NCBI GenBank assembly: GCA_017794825.1
Contig: CP051237.1
Coordinates: 4,730,501-4,794,500, forward strand
Origin: Pararhizobium sp.
Lineage (GTDB): Bacteria > Pseudomonadota > Alphaproteobacteria > Rhizobiales > Rhizobiaceae
Direction: 5' to 3'
DNA length: 64,000 nt
A program made the position numbers and the translations under genes. Positions within the stretch are counted from its first letter, which is position 1. Each line of letters begins with the position of its first letter. Below are positions 53,162 through 61,086 of this stretch, in pieces. The notes below the pieces were generated by a model, which saw nothing but the letters and a program-made list of their open reading frames with translations, was not told where the DNA came from and did not search any database.

Positions 53162-53812
53162 TTGAATTCGACAATGCTTTCGTCGACGAAAATCGAATCG
53201 CCCTGGGGTTCGCGGGCAGACCGGGAAGCGGAAAGGCAAATCAAACGTGAGGCGGTTCTGCGCACCGCCGCCAGGTTTTTCAATGCGCAGGGATTTCATG
53301 CAACTTCGCTTGAGGATGTCGCGGCGGCGCTGGCGGTGACTAAACCGACGATCTATCACTACTTCAGGAACAAGGACGAGATCCTGTTCGAATGCGTCCG
53401 GCTCGGTCTCGAAGGCATTCGCGATGCAGCCTGTGCGGCGGAAGATCGTGGCGGGACCGGTCGCGACCGACTTGAGGCGCTCATGCGGCAATACGCTATG
53501 ATCATGACGCAGGACTTCGGGATCTGTGTAACCAGAACTTCCGACGACCAGTTGGGGGAACAAAGTCGCCTCCGCTTCCGGGAACTGAAGCGTGAAATCC
53601 ACAACCATCTTCAGTCGGTCATCAAGGCCGGGATGGCGGATGGATCGCTCGGAAACGGAAATGCGCGGCTCGTCGCCTTTACGGTGGCCGGTGCGCTGAA
53701 CTGGATCGCCCGGTGGTACCGTCCCGATGGAGAGATGTCGGCCGAAACTGTCGCGCATTCAACCGTCGACACACTGATGCGCGGTCTTGTTCCGCAAGGA
53801 GCAAGCCGTTGA
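53162..53812 (+). CDS. TetR family transcriptional regulator
   Basis: A 216-residue TetR protein with the helix-turn-helix in residues 35-75 (TSLEDVAAALAVTKPTIYHYF) and a C-terminal domain with LNWIARWYRPDGEMSAE, similar to the TetR at 15287. It starts at TTG 53162, seven bases after AAGAGGAGGAA, a good ribosome-binding site; the ATG at 53174 is less well spaced. Its stop codon overlaps the TTG start of the NMO-like gene. It is divergent from the acyl-CoA dehydrogenase at 51958 and probably represses both sides. Confidence 0.92.
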   Translation: MNSTMLSSTKIESPWGSRADREAERQIKREAVLRTAARFFNAQGFHATSLEDVAAALAVTKPTIYHYFRNKDEILFECVRLGLEGIRDAACAAEDRGGTGRDRLEALMRQYAMIMTQDFGICVTRTSDDQLGEQSRLRFRELKREIHNHLQSVIKAGMADGSLGNGNARLVAFTVAGALNWIARWYRPDGEMSAETVAHSTVDTLMRGLVPQGASR

Positions 53813-54720
53813 CCCTGCCTACGTCGTTTTCGGGTTTGCGCCTGCCCGCCATCGCTGCGCCGATGTTTCTGATGTCGGGTCCCGATCTTGTTGTCGAGAC
53901 CTGCAACGCCGGCCTGGTCGGAGCATTTCCGGCGCTGAATCAACGAAGTACCGAGGGATTTGACGCCTGGCTGGGCGAGATCCGCGAACGGCTTGTCCCC
54001 AATGCCGCCCCCTTCGGCGTCAACCTGATTGTACATCGGTCAAACCCGCGACTCGAAGCCGACATGGAGCCCCTGATACGGCATCGTGTGCCGTTGGTCA
54101 TCACATCGCTCGGCGCAGTTCCGGAGATCGTCGACGCGGTGCATGGTTATGGCGGCCTCGTGTTTCACGACGTGATCAATCGGCGCCACGCAGAGAAAGC
54201 TGCGGCAGCCGGGGTGGACGGCATTATCGCCGTGGCTGCGGGAGCAGGCGGACATGCGGGCGTCACCAGTCCTTTCGCCCTGGTCTCCGAGATTCGCAAG
54301 ATATTTAGCGGTGTGATTGTGCTCGCCGGATCGATCAGCACCGGGGCGCAGATCGCTGCTGCGCGTATGATGGGGGCGGATATGGCATATCTCGGCACCC
54401 GTTTCATCGCGACTAGGGAATCGATGGTTCCGGACGACTACAAGCAGATGATCCTCTCGGCCGGGGCAGCCGATATTCTCTACACTCCAAACATTTCCGG
54501 CGTGAACGCAAATTTCCTGCGTCCGTCGATCGTCGCCGCAGGGCTCGATCCCGATGATCTGCCGTCTAAACACGCGCTGGACATGCAGGAGGAGGCCAAG
54601 GCCTGGAGCACTGTCTGGTCGGCGGGGCATGGCGCAGGAGGAATCGACGACATACCATCTGTGGCGGATCTTTGCTTATGTCTTGCGGCCGAATACCGTG
54701 GCCATGACGGCGGCTTGTGA
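53809..54720 (+). CDS. Nitronate monooxygenase-family flavoprotein
   Basis: A 303-residue FMN-binding TIM-barrel protein, paralogous to the 42293 product. It has LRLPAIAAPMFLMSGPDLVV, AAGAGGHAGVTSPF and LAGSISTGAQIAAARMMGAD. The TTG at 53809 shares bases with the TetR stop codon (TTGA), with AAGGAG six bases before it, so TetR and this gene are translationally coupled. It is followed by an enoyl-CoA hydratase, as in the 42293 operon. A flavin-dependent step on a CoA ester is inferred. Confidence 0.87.
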   Translation: MTLPTSFSGLRLPAIAAPMFLMSGPDLVVETCNAGLVGAFPALNQRSTEGFDAWLGEIRERLVPNAAPFGVNLIVHRSNPRLEADMEPLIRHRVPLVITSLGAVPEIVDAVHGYGGLVFHDVINRRHAEKAAAAGVDGIIAVAAGAGGHAGVTSPFALVSEIRKIFSGVIVLAGSISTGAQIAAARMMGADMAYLGTRFIATRESMVPDDYKQMILSAGAADILYTPNISGVNANFLRPSIVAAGLDPDDLPSKHALDMQEEAKAWSTVWSAGHGAGGIDDIPSVADLCLCLAAEYRGHDGGL

Positions 54721-54746
54721 AGACACGTTTGCCAGGGAGTCGTGAG

Positions 54747-55529
54747 ATGGCCGAGAATGTAAAAACGGAAATCGCAAACGGCATTGCCAGAATCACATTC
54801 GCGCGGCCGGAAAAGCTGAATGCGCTGGACGTCGAGACTGGGGAAGCCTTCGAGGAGGCGGTCGCGACGGTTCTCGCTGAACCCGGCGTCCGCGTTATTC
54901 TGATGATGGGGCAGGGGCGCAGTTTCATGGCGGGCGGCGATCTGTCAGCCTTTCATGCGTCACAGGATCCTGCTGGGGTGGCGGGACAGGTGATCGACCC
55001 TGTCCATCGTGCTCTGAAAGCCCTTGCCGCGTCTCCGGCGATTGTTGTCGTTGCAGCGCACGGCAATGTGGCCGGGGCGGGAATGTCGCTGCTACTTGGC
55101 GCGGATATGGCGATTTGCACGGAGTCAGCTACGTTTAATATGGCCTATGCGCGGATTGCCGTGTCGCCGGACTGCGGCGGCACATGGGCGCTGCCGAGAC
55201 TGATTGGAATGCGGCGCGCAACGCAACTCGTGCTTACCGGAGAGACCTTGACCGCGCCGAAGGCTTTCGAAATGGGGATGGTCAATCTCGTGACGGCGGA
55301 TGACTCACTCGAACGGGAAGCGGATGCGCTTGCGGGAAGACTGGCCAGGGGCTCGTTGCGCGCACAGGGGAGAATAAAGGCGCTGCTGCGGGCCTCTCTC
55401 CACTCGGATTACGCCACGCAACTGGACGCCGAACGGGAGGCGTTCCTGCACTGCGCCACAGGAGATGATTTCCGGGAAGGCCTCGCTGCGTTCTTCGAAA
55501 AGAGGAAGCCGGACTATCGGGGTGCTTGA
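54747..55529 (+). CDS. Enoyl-CoA hydratase/isomerase family protein, PaaG-like
   Basis: A 260-residue crotonase-family protein. FMAGGDLSAFHAS is the oxyanion region. GNVAGAGMSLLLGAD lacks the first hydratase glutamate, and YARIAVSPDCGGTWALPRLIG resembles PaaG-type isomerases, which keep an aspartate there. Ring-opening isomerisation or double-bond shift is thus plausible. GGGAG precedes the ATG at 54747; the GTG at 54717 would overlap the NMO-like gene. It ends the TetR/NMO-like/hydratase operon, with a TetR gene converging from the right. Confidence 0.87.
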   Translation: MAENVKTEIANGIARITFARPEKLNALDVETGEAFEEAVATVLAEPGVRVILMMGQGRSFMAGGDLSAFHASQDPAGVAGQVIDPVHRALKALAASPAIVVVAAHGNVAGAGMSLLLGADMAICTESATFNMAYARIAVSPDCGGTWALPRLIGMRRATQLVLTGETLTAPKAFEMGMVNLVTADDSLEREADALAGRLARGSLRAQGRIKALLRASLHSDYATQLDAEREAFLHCATGDDFREGLAAFFEKRKPDYRGA

Positions 55530-55533
55530 AGCG

Positions 55534-56202
55534 TTACCGTGAGCGAGCGCCCTGGGACGTGAACTCCGGCCGCGCCACGCGTGATACGAACAGGTCGGCC
55601 AGAAAACGGGCGTCCTCGCCCAGCCGGTCGGTAGTCCCGTCGACGATCGCCTGAATGCTCATGCCGGAGATCGCTCCGGAGATTGCGCGCACACTCTGCT
55701 CGATGTCGACATCCGTCTGCAGCTGTCCCATCTCCTTCGCCTGCGCCATGTATTCCCGCAGATTGTCGCGGTAGACCCTGTGCAGGTCTGTGACATGAGG
55801 TTTCAATTCAGGGATGGAGCCGGTGGAATCAACGATGAGCTGGTAGAGCGTGACGGCGGTTTCCGGCATGTCGCGCACCGCCTCGAGCTGCAGCTGGATA
55901 CGTTCCACCAGTGCTTCGCAGCCTTTCTTGTCGCCCACACGAATTTCAACTTGCCGCATGAAGCGTTCCTGGATGACTTCAAGCACAGCCTTGAGCAAAT
56001 TCAACTTGGTGCCAAAACGCTGCACCGGCAGGCCCCGACTGTATCCAGCGTCGATGCCGATCTGCGCCAGGTTGGCTCCTGCAGTGCCTTTGCGTCCGAT
56101 CAGCAGAATGGCCGCCCGCAACATCTTGCGATCGGAGTTTTCCCGGCGTTGTTGCTTGGGGCCAAGTTGGACCGGCGGCGCCATATTGTCTTGACCGGTC
56201 AA
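55534..56202 (-). CDS. TetR family transcriptional regulator
   Basis: A 222-residue TetR protein. Residues 25-70 carry the DNA-binding domain (MLRAAILLIGRKGTAGANLAQIG in two parts, then RFGTKLNLLKAVLE). The recognition-helix segment YSRGLPVQRFGTK departs from the common pattern. It starts at TTG 56202 with AAGGAAG upstream, 20 bases after the dctM stop codon, so it is the last gene of the TRAP PQM operon. The start codon is part of a perfect TTGACCGGTCAA palindrome, suggesting that it can repress its own translation or transcription. Confidence 0.88.
   Translation of the reverse strand: MTGQDNMAPPVQLGPKQQRRENSDRKMLRAAILLIGRKGTAGANLAQIGIDAGYSRGLPVQRFGTKLNLLKAVLEVIQERFMRQVEIRVGDKKGCEALVERIQLQLEAVRDMPETAVTLYQLIVDSTGSIPELKPHVTDLHRVYRDNLREYMAQAKEMGQLQTDVDIEQSVRAISGAISGMSIQAIVDGTTDRLGEDARFLADLFVSRVARPEFTSQGARSR
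56191..56202. promoter_or_regulatory. Perfect palindrome overlapping the TetR start codon
   Basis: TTGACCGGTCAA is self-complementary over 12 bases and includes the TTG start codon of the 56202 TetR gene. A role as operator is inferred. Confidence 0.4.
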
Positions 56203-56221
56203 TTCGACTTCCTTTCTAACG

Positions 56222-57529
56222 TCAATTCATCAGCCCCGGCAGGAACAAAATTATCTGCGGGAACGCGATGAACAGGGCTACCGCGATCGCATCGGCGGCG
56301 AGGAAGAGCAGGATGCCACGGAATATGGTGGCCAGGCTCGCCTCGCTGCCAACCACGCCCTTGATAACGAAGACATTCATGCCGATGGGCGGTGTAATCA
56401 TACCGATTTCGAGGAACTTGACGAGGAAGACCCCAAACCAGATGAGATCGATACCGGCATTGTCCAGGATCGGCAACAGCACCGGCACCGTCAGCAACAT
56501 CGCTCCAAGAGGGTCGAGAAACATGCCCAGCACGAGGTAGATTGCGGAGATGCCGACAAGCAGAACGAGCGTGTTGGCCTGCATCGCAATGATCGCGTCG
56601 GCGATGAGATGTCCGGTCCCGGACAGGGTCAGAAACCGGGTCAGCAGTGTCGCCCCGATGGCAATGAGAAAAAGCGAGGATGTCGTAAGAAGCGTTTCCT
56701 TCAACGACTCCCAAAGCCCGCGCCAATTGAGGGATCGTTTGGCGAAAGCGATGAGAATGGACGCCAGGCCCCCCACCGCGCCAGCTTCCGTTGCAGTGAA
56801 GAAGCCGCCGAACATGCCGCCGATGACGACAATCAGAAGAGCGATAATCTGCCACGTTTCGCGCAGGTCGCGCAGACGCTCCTCCATCGGAGGAATTTCA
56901 GCTAGACGCGGCGCCAGGTCCGGACGCAAGGTCGCAAGACCAACAACCACCGCCATGTAGAGCACCGCGGTGGTCAGACCGGCGCCGATCCCGCCGATGA
57001 ACAGTTTGGCGATTGGCGCTTCGGCGAAAACGCCGAAAAGGATCAGCAGAATGGATGGCGGGATGAGGGCGCCAAGCGTGCCGGCTGCGGCGACCGAGCC
57101 GGTCGCAAGTTTCATGTCGTAGCCCGCGCGTTTCATCTCCGGAATGGCTATGCGCCCCATGGCGGCGGCGCAGGCGATGGAACTTCCGGTGACGGCCGCG
57201 AAACCCGCCGAGCCCCATATGGTGGCGACCGCCAGCCCGCCGGGCAACCAGGCAAGCCAGCTGCGCGCCACCTGGAAAAGTCCCCGCGTCAGGCCAGCGT
57301 AATAGCAGACATATCCCATGAGCAGAAACATGGGCACGGAGGAAAGCGTCCAGCTTGCAGTGAAATCGTAGGGAAGCGTGGAAAGCATTCCAAAGGCGGG
57401 CCGTGGGCCGATCAGGTAGTAGATCCCGCCGAAAGAAACAGAAATCAGGGCTATGCCGATATGGACCCTGAGGATCAGCAGACCCAGCATCAGGGCGAGT
57501 CCGATAAGGCCGACGATTTCCCTTTCCAT
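56222..57529 (-). CDS. dctM: TRAP transporter large permease DctM
   Basis: A 435-residue membrane protein with LRVHIGIALISVSFGG, FAAVTGSSIACAAAMGRIAIPEM, GTLGALIPPSILLILFG and GMFLDPLGAMLLTVPVLLPI, all typical of DctM. It follows dctQ by 6 bases. The operon order is P, Q, M, TetR, in contrast to Q, M, P at 44027. It would import an organic acid with the binding protein at 58103. Confidence 0.93.
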   Translation of the reverse strand: MEREIVGLIGLALMLGLLILRVHIGIALISVSFGGIYYLIGPRPAFGMLSTLPYDFTASWTLSSVPMFLLMGYVCYYAGLTRGLFQVARSWLAWLPGGLAVATIWGSAGFAAVTGSSIACAAAMGRIAIPEMKRAGYDMKLATGSVAAAGTLGALIPPSILLILFGVFAEAPIAKLFIGGIGAGLTTAVLYMAVVVGLATLRPDLAPRLAEIPPMEERLRDLRETWQIIALLIVVIGGMFGGFFTATEAGAVGGLASILIAFAKRSLNWRGLWESLKETLLTTSSLFLIAIGATLLTRFLTLSGTGHLIADAIIAMQANTLVLLVGISAIYLVLGMFLDPLGAMLLTVPVLLPILDNAGIDLIWFGVFLVKFLEIGMITPPIGMNVFVIKGVVGSEASLATIFRGILLFLAADAIAVALFIAFPQIILFLPGLMN

Positions 57530-57535
57530 GCCCGG

Positions 57536-58093
57536 TTACACTCCTTCGCGCATGGCTTCGCGGACATCGTCGATCCGGTCCACCGGCGTCTCTTCCATTC
57601 CGCTCTGCAACGGGGTCCACAGAACAACGACGCGGTAGAGCAGGATGGCGGCCATCAGAGCCAAGCCTGCGGGCAAAAACAAATATCCGCCCCAGATCGA
57701 GATGTCCTTGCCGTTCTCCGTCTCGAACGCTCCGGCATGGAACTTGGTCATGGCCTCTTCCCAGGCCGGCGCGGTCATGATGGCGACGACGCATGCGGCG
57801 AAAAGGCAGACCGCGCCGCCGAGGAGGCGGCGCAGTCGGGAGCCGAACGTGTGATATAGAACCTCGACCGAGATGTGACGATCAAGGATCTCTGTGAGGC
57901 CCAATGGCATGAACGCCGCAGCGACCATGTACCACCGGGTGACGAGCGCCTGTGTGAACGGGATTCGAACCGTGAAGAGGTTCTTCAAGACCACGTCCAG
58001 TGTCACCTGGATCATCATCAGCACGACGCAAAGGGCGCCGATGAGCGCAAAGGCCATGGCGAGGCGATTCAGAATCCATCCGGTCAGGCGCAT
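57536..58093 (-). CDS. dctQ: TRAP transporter small permease DctQ
   Basis: A 185-residue protein with four hydrophobic segments, including MAFALIGALCVVLMMIQVTL and ALVTRWYMVAAAFMPLGLTE, and the DRHISVEVLY motif of DctQ. It lies 9 bases after the binding-protein gene and 6 before dctM. It is the small membrane partner of the TRAP importer and has no known activity on its own. Confidence 0.91.
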   Translation of the reverse strand: MRLTGWILNRLAMAFALIGALCVVLMMIQVTLDVVLKNLFTVRIPFTQALVTRWYMVAAAFMPLGLTEILDRHISVEVLYHTFGSRLRRLLGGAVCLFAACVVAIMTAPAWEEAMTKFHAGAFETENGKDISIWGGYLFLPAGLALMAAILLYRVVVLWTPLQSGMEETPVDRIDDVREAMREGV

Positions 58094-58102
58094 GTCGGAT
58101 CT

Positions 58103-59242
58103 TCAGAGCGCGCCCGGGTCGATTTTGCTGAATAGTTCGTCATAATAGATCCTGGCGACAGCGTCGGGGTCGGTCGTATCGACGCCTTCAAAGGCTTTCT
58201 CCCATTTGTTCACCAACGCGACGATTGCCGCGATCCGTTCCGGCGCATCGGCCTGATTGTACTTGTCGACAGCGATCTCGGCGACAGTTTCAACCTCGGT
58301 CTTGTAGAAGTCCTCGGTGGCCGCGGCCAGCGCCGCATCGGGCTTTACGACCTCGACGCCGCCGAGCGACGGGTCTTTCAGGAACGCCTGGTTCTCGTCA
58401 TAGTAGGTGACGGTGACGTAGGCGTGGCCTTTCGCCGCTGCTTCGAGCATGGCTTTCTTGTCTTCGGCGCTCATCTCGTTCCACAGGTCGCGGTTCACGG
58501 TAAAAACAGAGGAGCCGAGATAAAGCCCAATGGGCACATCAAGCACATAGTCGACCACATCGCCGTAAGAAAGGCTCTTAAGAGAATCCAGCCCTTGAGT
58601 ATTGCCGTCGAGAGTGCCCTGATTCAGCGACTCGTAGATGTCGCCCGACGGGATTACGACAGCCTTGGCGCCCATTGCTTCCACATAACGACCGAAAGCG
58701 CCGACGCCGCGGATCGTCTTGCCGGCGAAATCCGCATTCGACGTTATCTTGTCCTTGGACATGAGGTAATAGGGTCCGACTGCGCTGAAGCCGAGGTTGA
58801 GCTGGTTCAGCGCCTTGAATTCTTCGCGGCAGGGTTCGCATTCATTGAGGATGTAATCGCTGATCACTCCAGTCATGACGACGACATCGGAGGATGCGGT
58901 CACGAGATCGGTCACCATGTTGGTGTAGGGAAACTCTGCGCGGCTGTAGGCGGGAATCGTATATCCGATGTCCACGATGCCGTCGCGTATGCCATTGGTC
59001 ATTTCGGCGAACTTGAGCAACGTGCCGGGATAGACCTCCGATGTGTATTTGCCGTCGCTGAGTTTCTCGAATTCCTCCGCGAATACGACAACGCCGCTGT
59101 TCAGGCCATTCTTCGACGCCGTGCCGGTCGCGACACGCAGTTCCTTAGCTGCAGCGAAGCCCGTAAGGGCAAGCCCCGCCGCAAGGCTGGAAACGAAAAT
59201 GCGGCCGGATGCCAGCACAGGGCTGGCGCATGAATGTTTCAT
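58103..59242 (-). CDS. TRAP transporter substrate-binding protein with CxxC motif
   Basis: A 379-residue DctP-family periplasmic protein. A long signal peptide (about 35 residues) ends near GFAAAKE. The mature part shows VVVFAEEFEKLSDGKYTSEV, DFAGKTIRGVGAFGRYVEAM and GDIYESLNQGTLDG. Cys135 and Cys138 form a CEPC motif, like CPEC in the 46047 protein. The ATG at 59242 is preceded by GGGAGG, ruling out a longer frame. The divergent gap of 128 bases to the SDR at 59371 contains two direct repeats, probably operators. Confidence 0.9.
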   Translation of the reverse strand: MKHSCASPVLASGRIFVSSLAAGLALTGFAAAKELRVATGTASKNGLNSGVVVFAEEFEKLSDGKYTSEVYPGTLLKFAEMTNGIRDGIVDIGYTIPAYSRAEFPYTNMVTDLVTASSDVVVMTGVISDYILNECEPCREEFKALNQLNLGFSAVGPYYLMSKDKITSNADFAGKTIRGVGAFGRYVEAMGAKAVVIPSGDIYESLNQGTLDGNTQGLDSLKSLSYGDVVDYVLDVPIGLYLGSSVFTVNRDLWNEMSAEDKKAMLEAAAKGHAYVTVTYYDENQAFLKDPSLGGVEVVKPDAALAAATEDFYKTEVETVAEIAVDKYNQADAPERIAAIVALVNKWEKAFEGVDTTDPDAVARIYYDELFSKIDPGAL

Positions 59243-59295
59243 AGTGTCCTCCCTTGGAATCGCCTGAAACACAATTGCTTTTGAGGCGATAATTT

Positions 59296-59343
59296 CGCTA
59301 ACTGTCCAGCAAGCGACTTCAGGACGCTAACCAACCAGCAAGC
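59296..59343. repeat. Two 19-bp direct repeats in divergent TRAP/SDR promoter
   Basis: CGCTAACTGTCCAGCAAGC (59296-59314) and CGCTAACCAACCAGCAAGC (59325-59343) match at 16 of 19 positions and are 29 bases apart. Each half resembles an imperfect dyad. Their place between divergent genes suggests regulator binding. Confidence 0.6.
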
Positions 59344-59370
59344 CAAAGTAAAGAGAGAAGGAGTGGGAGG

Positions 59371-60177
59371 ATGTTTGATCTTTCAGGAAAATGCGCCGTG
59401 GTGACCGGAGGCGGGCGCGGCATCGGCAAGGGAATCAGCTGCGCATTGGCCGCGGCAGGCGCGAACGTCGTTCTGAGCGGCCGCGCGGCCGCGCCTCTGA
59501 ATGAGACGGCGGCGGACATTGCGGCCGCAGGAGGGCGCGCCGTCGCTGCGCCCGGCGACATCACCGATCTGACGGTTCCGGGAATGCTGGTCGAGCGCGC
59601 GCTGGAAGAATTCGGACGTATGGACATCTGGATCAACAACGCGGGCAGCGCTGCGCGGGAAGACGTCGGCGCGCTGCTGGATCTCGACGAGGCGCAGTGG
59701 GATCGCGTGGTGAACCTCAACATGAAATCCGCCTTTTTCGCCGCCCAGGCGGCGGCGAAGGCCATGTCTCGACGAGATGGCGGATCGATCATCAACATCA
59801 CCTCCCGCTCGGGCTCTCACCCGAACCCGATGACGGGACACTATGGCGCGGCCAAGGCGGGAATGGAGAACCTGACCATGACCATGGCCGTGGAATGGGG
59901 ACACATGGGCATACGGGTGAATGCAGTGGCTCCCGGCGTCGTGGTGACGGAGGAGACGATGGCTGTTCTGTCCGGCGATAGGTCTCAGAAGCAGATCGAT
60001 ACGGTGCCAATGGGCCGGCTTGGTCGGCCGCATGACATTGCTTCGGCTTGCGTCTATCTCGCCAGCGACGAAGCGGAATGGGTCTCGGGCATTACGCTTC
60101 CGGTCAACGGGGGCAGTCGCATAGCGATCGGCTATCTCGCCTATCTGCGACGGGTTGCGAAATCCGGAAGGAATTGA
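59371..60177 (+). CDS. SDR family oxidoreductase
   Basis: A 268-residue classical SDR with TGGGRGIG, NNAGSAARED, YGAAK and the C-terminal VNGGSRIAIG. GGGAGG precedes the ATG. It is divergent from the TRAP operon and shares its regulatory region, so its product probably acts on the solute taken up. The distance to the next gene, which converges from the right, is 54 bases. Confidence 0.91.
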   Translation: MFDLSGKCAVVTGGGRGIGKGISCALAAAGANVVLSGRAAAPLNETAADIAAAGGRAVAAPGDITDLTVPGMLVERALEEFGRMDIWINNAGSAAREDVGALLDLDEAQWDRVVNLNMKSAFFAAQAAAKAMSRRDGGSIINITSRSGSHPNPMTGHYGAAKAGMENLTMTMAVEWGHMGIRVNAVAPGVVVTEETMAVLSGDRSQKQIDTVPMGRLGRPHDIASACVYLASDEAEWVSGITLPVNGGSRIAIGYLAYLRRVAKSGRN

Positions 60178-60231
60178 CCGCACAACCAAAGGCGCCCCGG
60201 AATTTCTCGAAATGCCGCATTTGAGGGATGT

Positions 60232-61080
60232 TCAGTCCGAGAAGGCAGCCTTCGCTTGCATTGCAAGTTCACCCTCCGGACCGCGTGCCCACAACGAGAG
60301 TGCGCCGTCCTCGACATCGCCGCATTGAAGGCTGAATGGCCGGTCGACAAAGAGCGGCGCCATGCCGCGGAATTCGAAGCGCGCCAGACGGCGCCCGACG
60401 GCCGACGCAAATCCCTGCAACAGGGTTGCGGTCAGGGGGCCGTGCACGACGAGGTCACGATAATCCTCCTCCTGCTGAGCATAGGCCCGGTCGTAGTGAA
60501 TGCGGTGACCATTCGAGGTGAGCGCGGAATAGCGGAACAGGAGAACCGGGTCGGGTGCGACCGTCTCCGAGCGCGCCGCCGGTTCCGGCGCCGGAGCGGG
60601 ATCGGACTTTTTGGCGCCGGGAGCCGGGGCTTCCCGATAGACGATATCTTGCTCTTCCTCGATGCAAAGCGCGCCGTTCTGGGAAAGCCGATGCCGGACC
60701 GTGACGAAGACCAGTTCTCCGGCGCGACCCGATTTGGAGACGACATTCAGGATCTCGCTGTCCCTGGTCGCGCTCTTTCCGACGGTCAAACTGTCATGAT
60801 AGGTCAGCCGTCCGCCAGCCCACATGCGGCGGGGGAGTTTGACGGCGGGCAGGAAGCCCCCGCGTTTGGGATGTCCGTCATGGCCGATCTGGCTGCGCCG
60901 CACGAAAGGATTGAAGTAGAGCCAGTGCCAGCCCGGAGGAAGAGCCGCCCCTTCTGCCGGTGCTGTTTCGTAATCCAGCGTGGCGGCCAGGGCAGTGGCG
61001 CGGTCGGCCGCGATCAGTTCGTCCCTGGATTCGGTCCTGCCGATCGCTTCGGAATAGGTCTCTGTCATATCTGAGGTCAT
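60232..61080 (-). CDS. MaoC-like/FAS1-like acyl-CoA hydratase, itaconyl- or mesaconyl-C4-CoA hydratase-like
   Basis: A 282-residue hot-dog fold protein of the HTD2-like dehydratase group. WHWLYFNPFVRRSQIGHDGHPKRGGF (here split by its loop) and MWAGGRLTYHD are landmarks of this group, as is the C-terminal LTSNGHRIHYDRAYA with HGPLTATLL. Mesaconyl-C4-CoA hydratase of the 3-hydroxypropionate bicycle and itaconyl-CoA hydratases have the same layout. A central linker rich in Pro, Ala and Glu lies around residues 150-172. It is 6 bases downstream of a family III CoA-transferase, which supports a CoA-ester hydratase role. Confidence 0.85.
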   Translation of the reverse strand: MTSDMTETYSEAIGRTESRDELIAADRATALAATLDYETAPAEGAALPPGWHWLYFNPFVRRSQIGHDGHPKRGGFLPAVKLPRRMWAGGRLTYHDSLTVGKSATRDSEILNVVSKSGRAGELVFVTVRHRLSQNGALCIEEEQDIVYREAPAPGAKKSDPAPAPEPAARSETVAPDPVLLFRYSALTSNGHRIHYDRAYAQQEEDYRDLVVHGPLTATLLQGFASAVGRRLARFEFRGMAPLFVDRPFSLQCGDVEDGALSLWARGPEGELAMQAKAAFSD

Positions 61081-61086
61081 CTCGCT

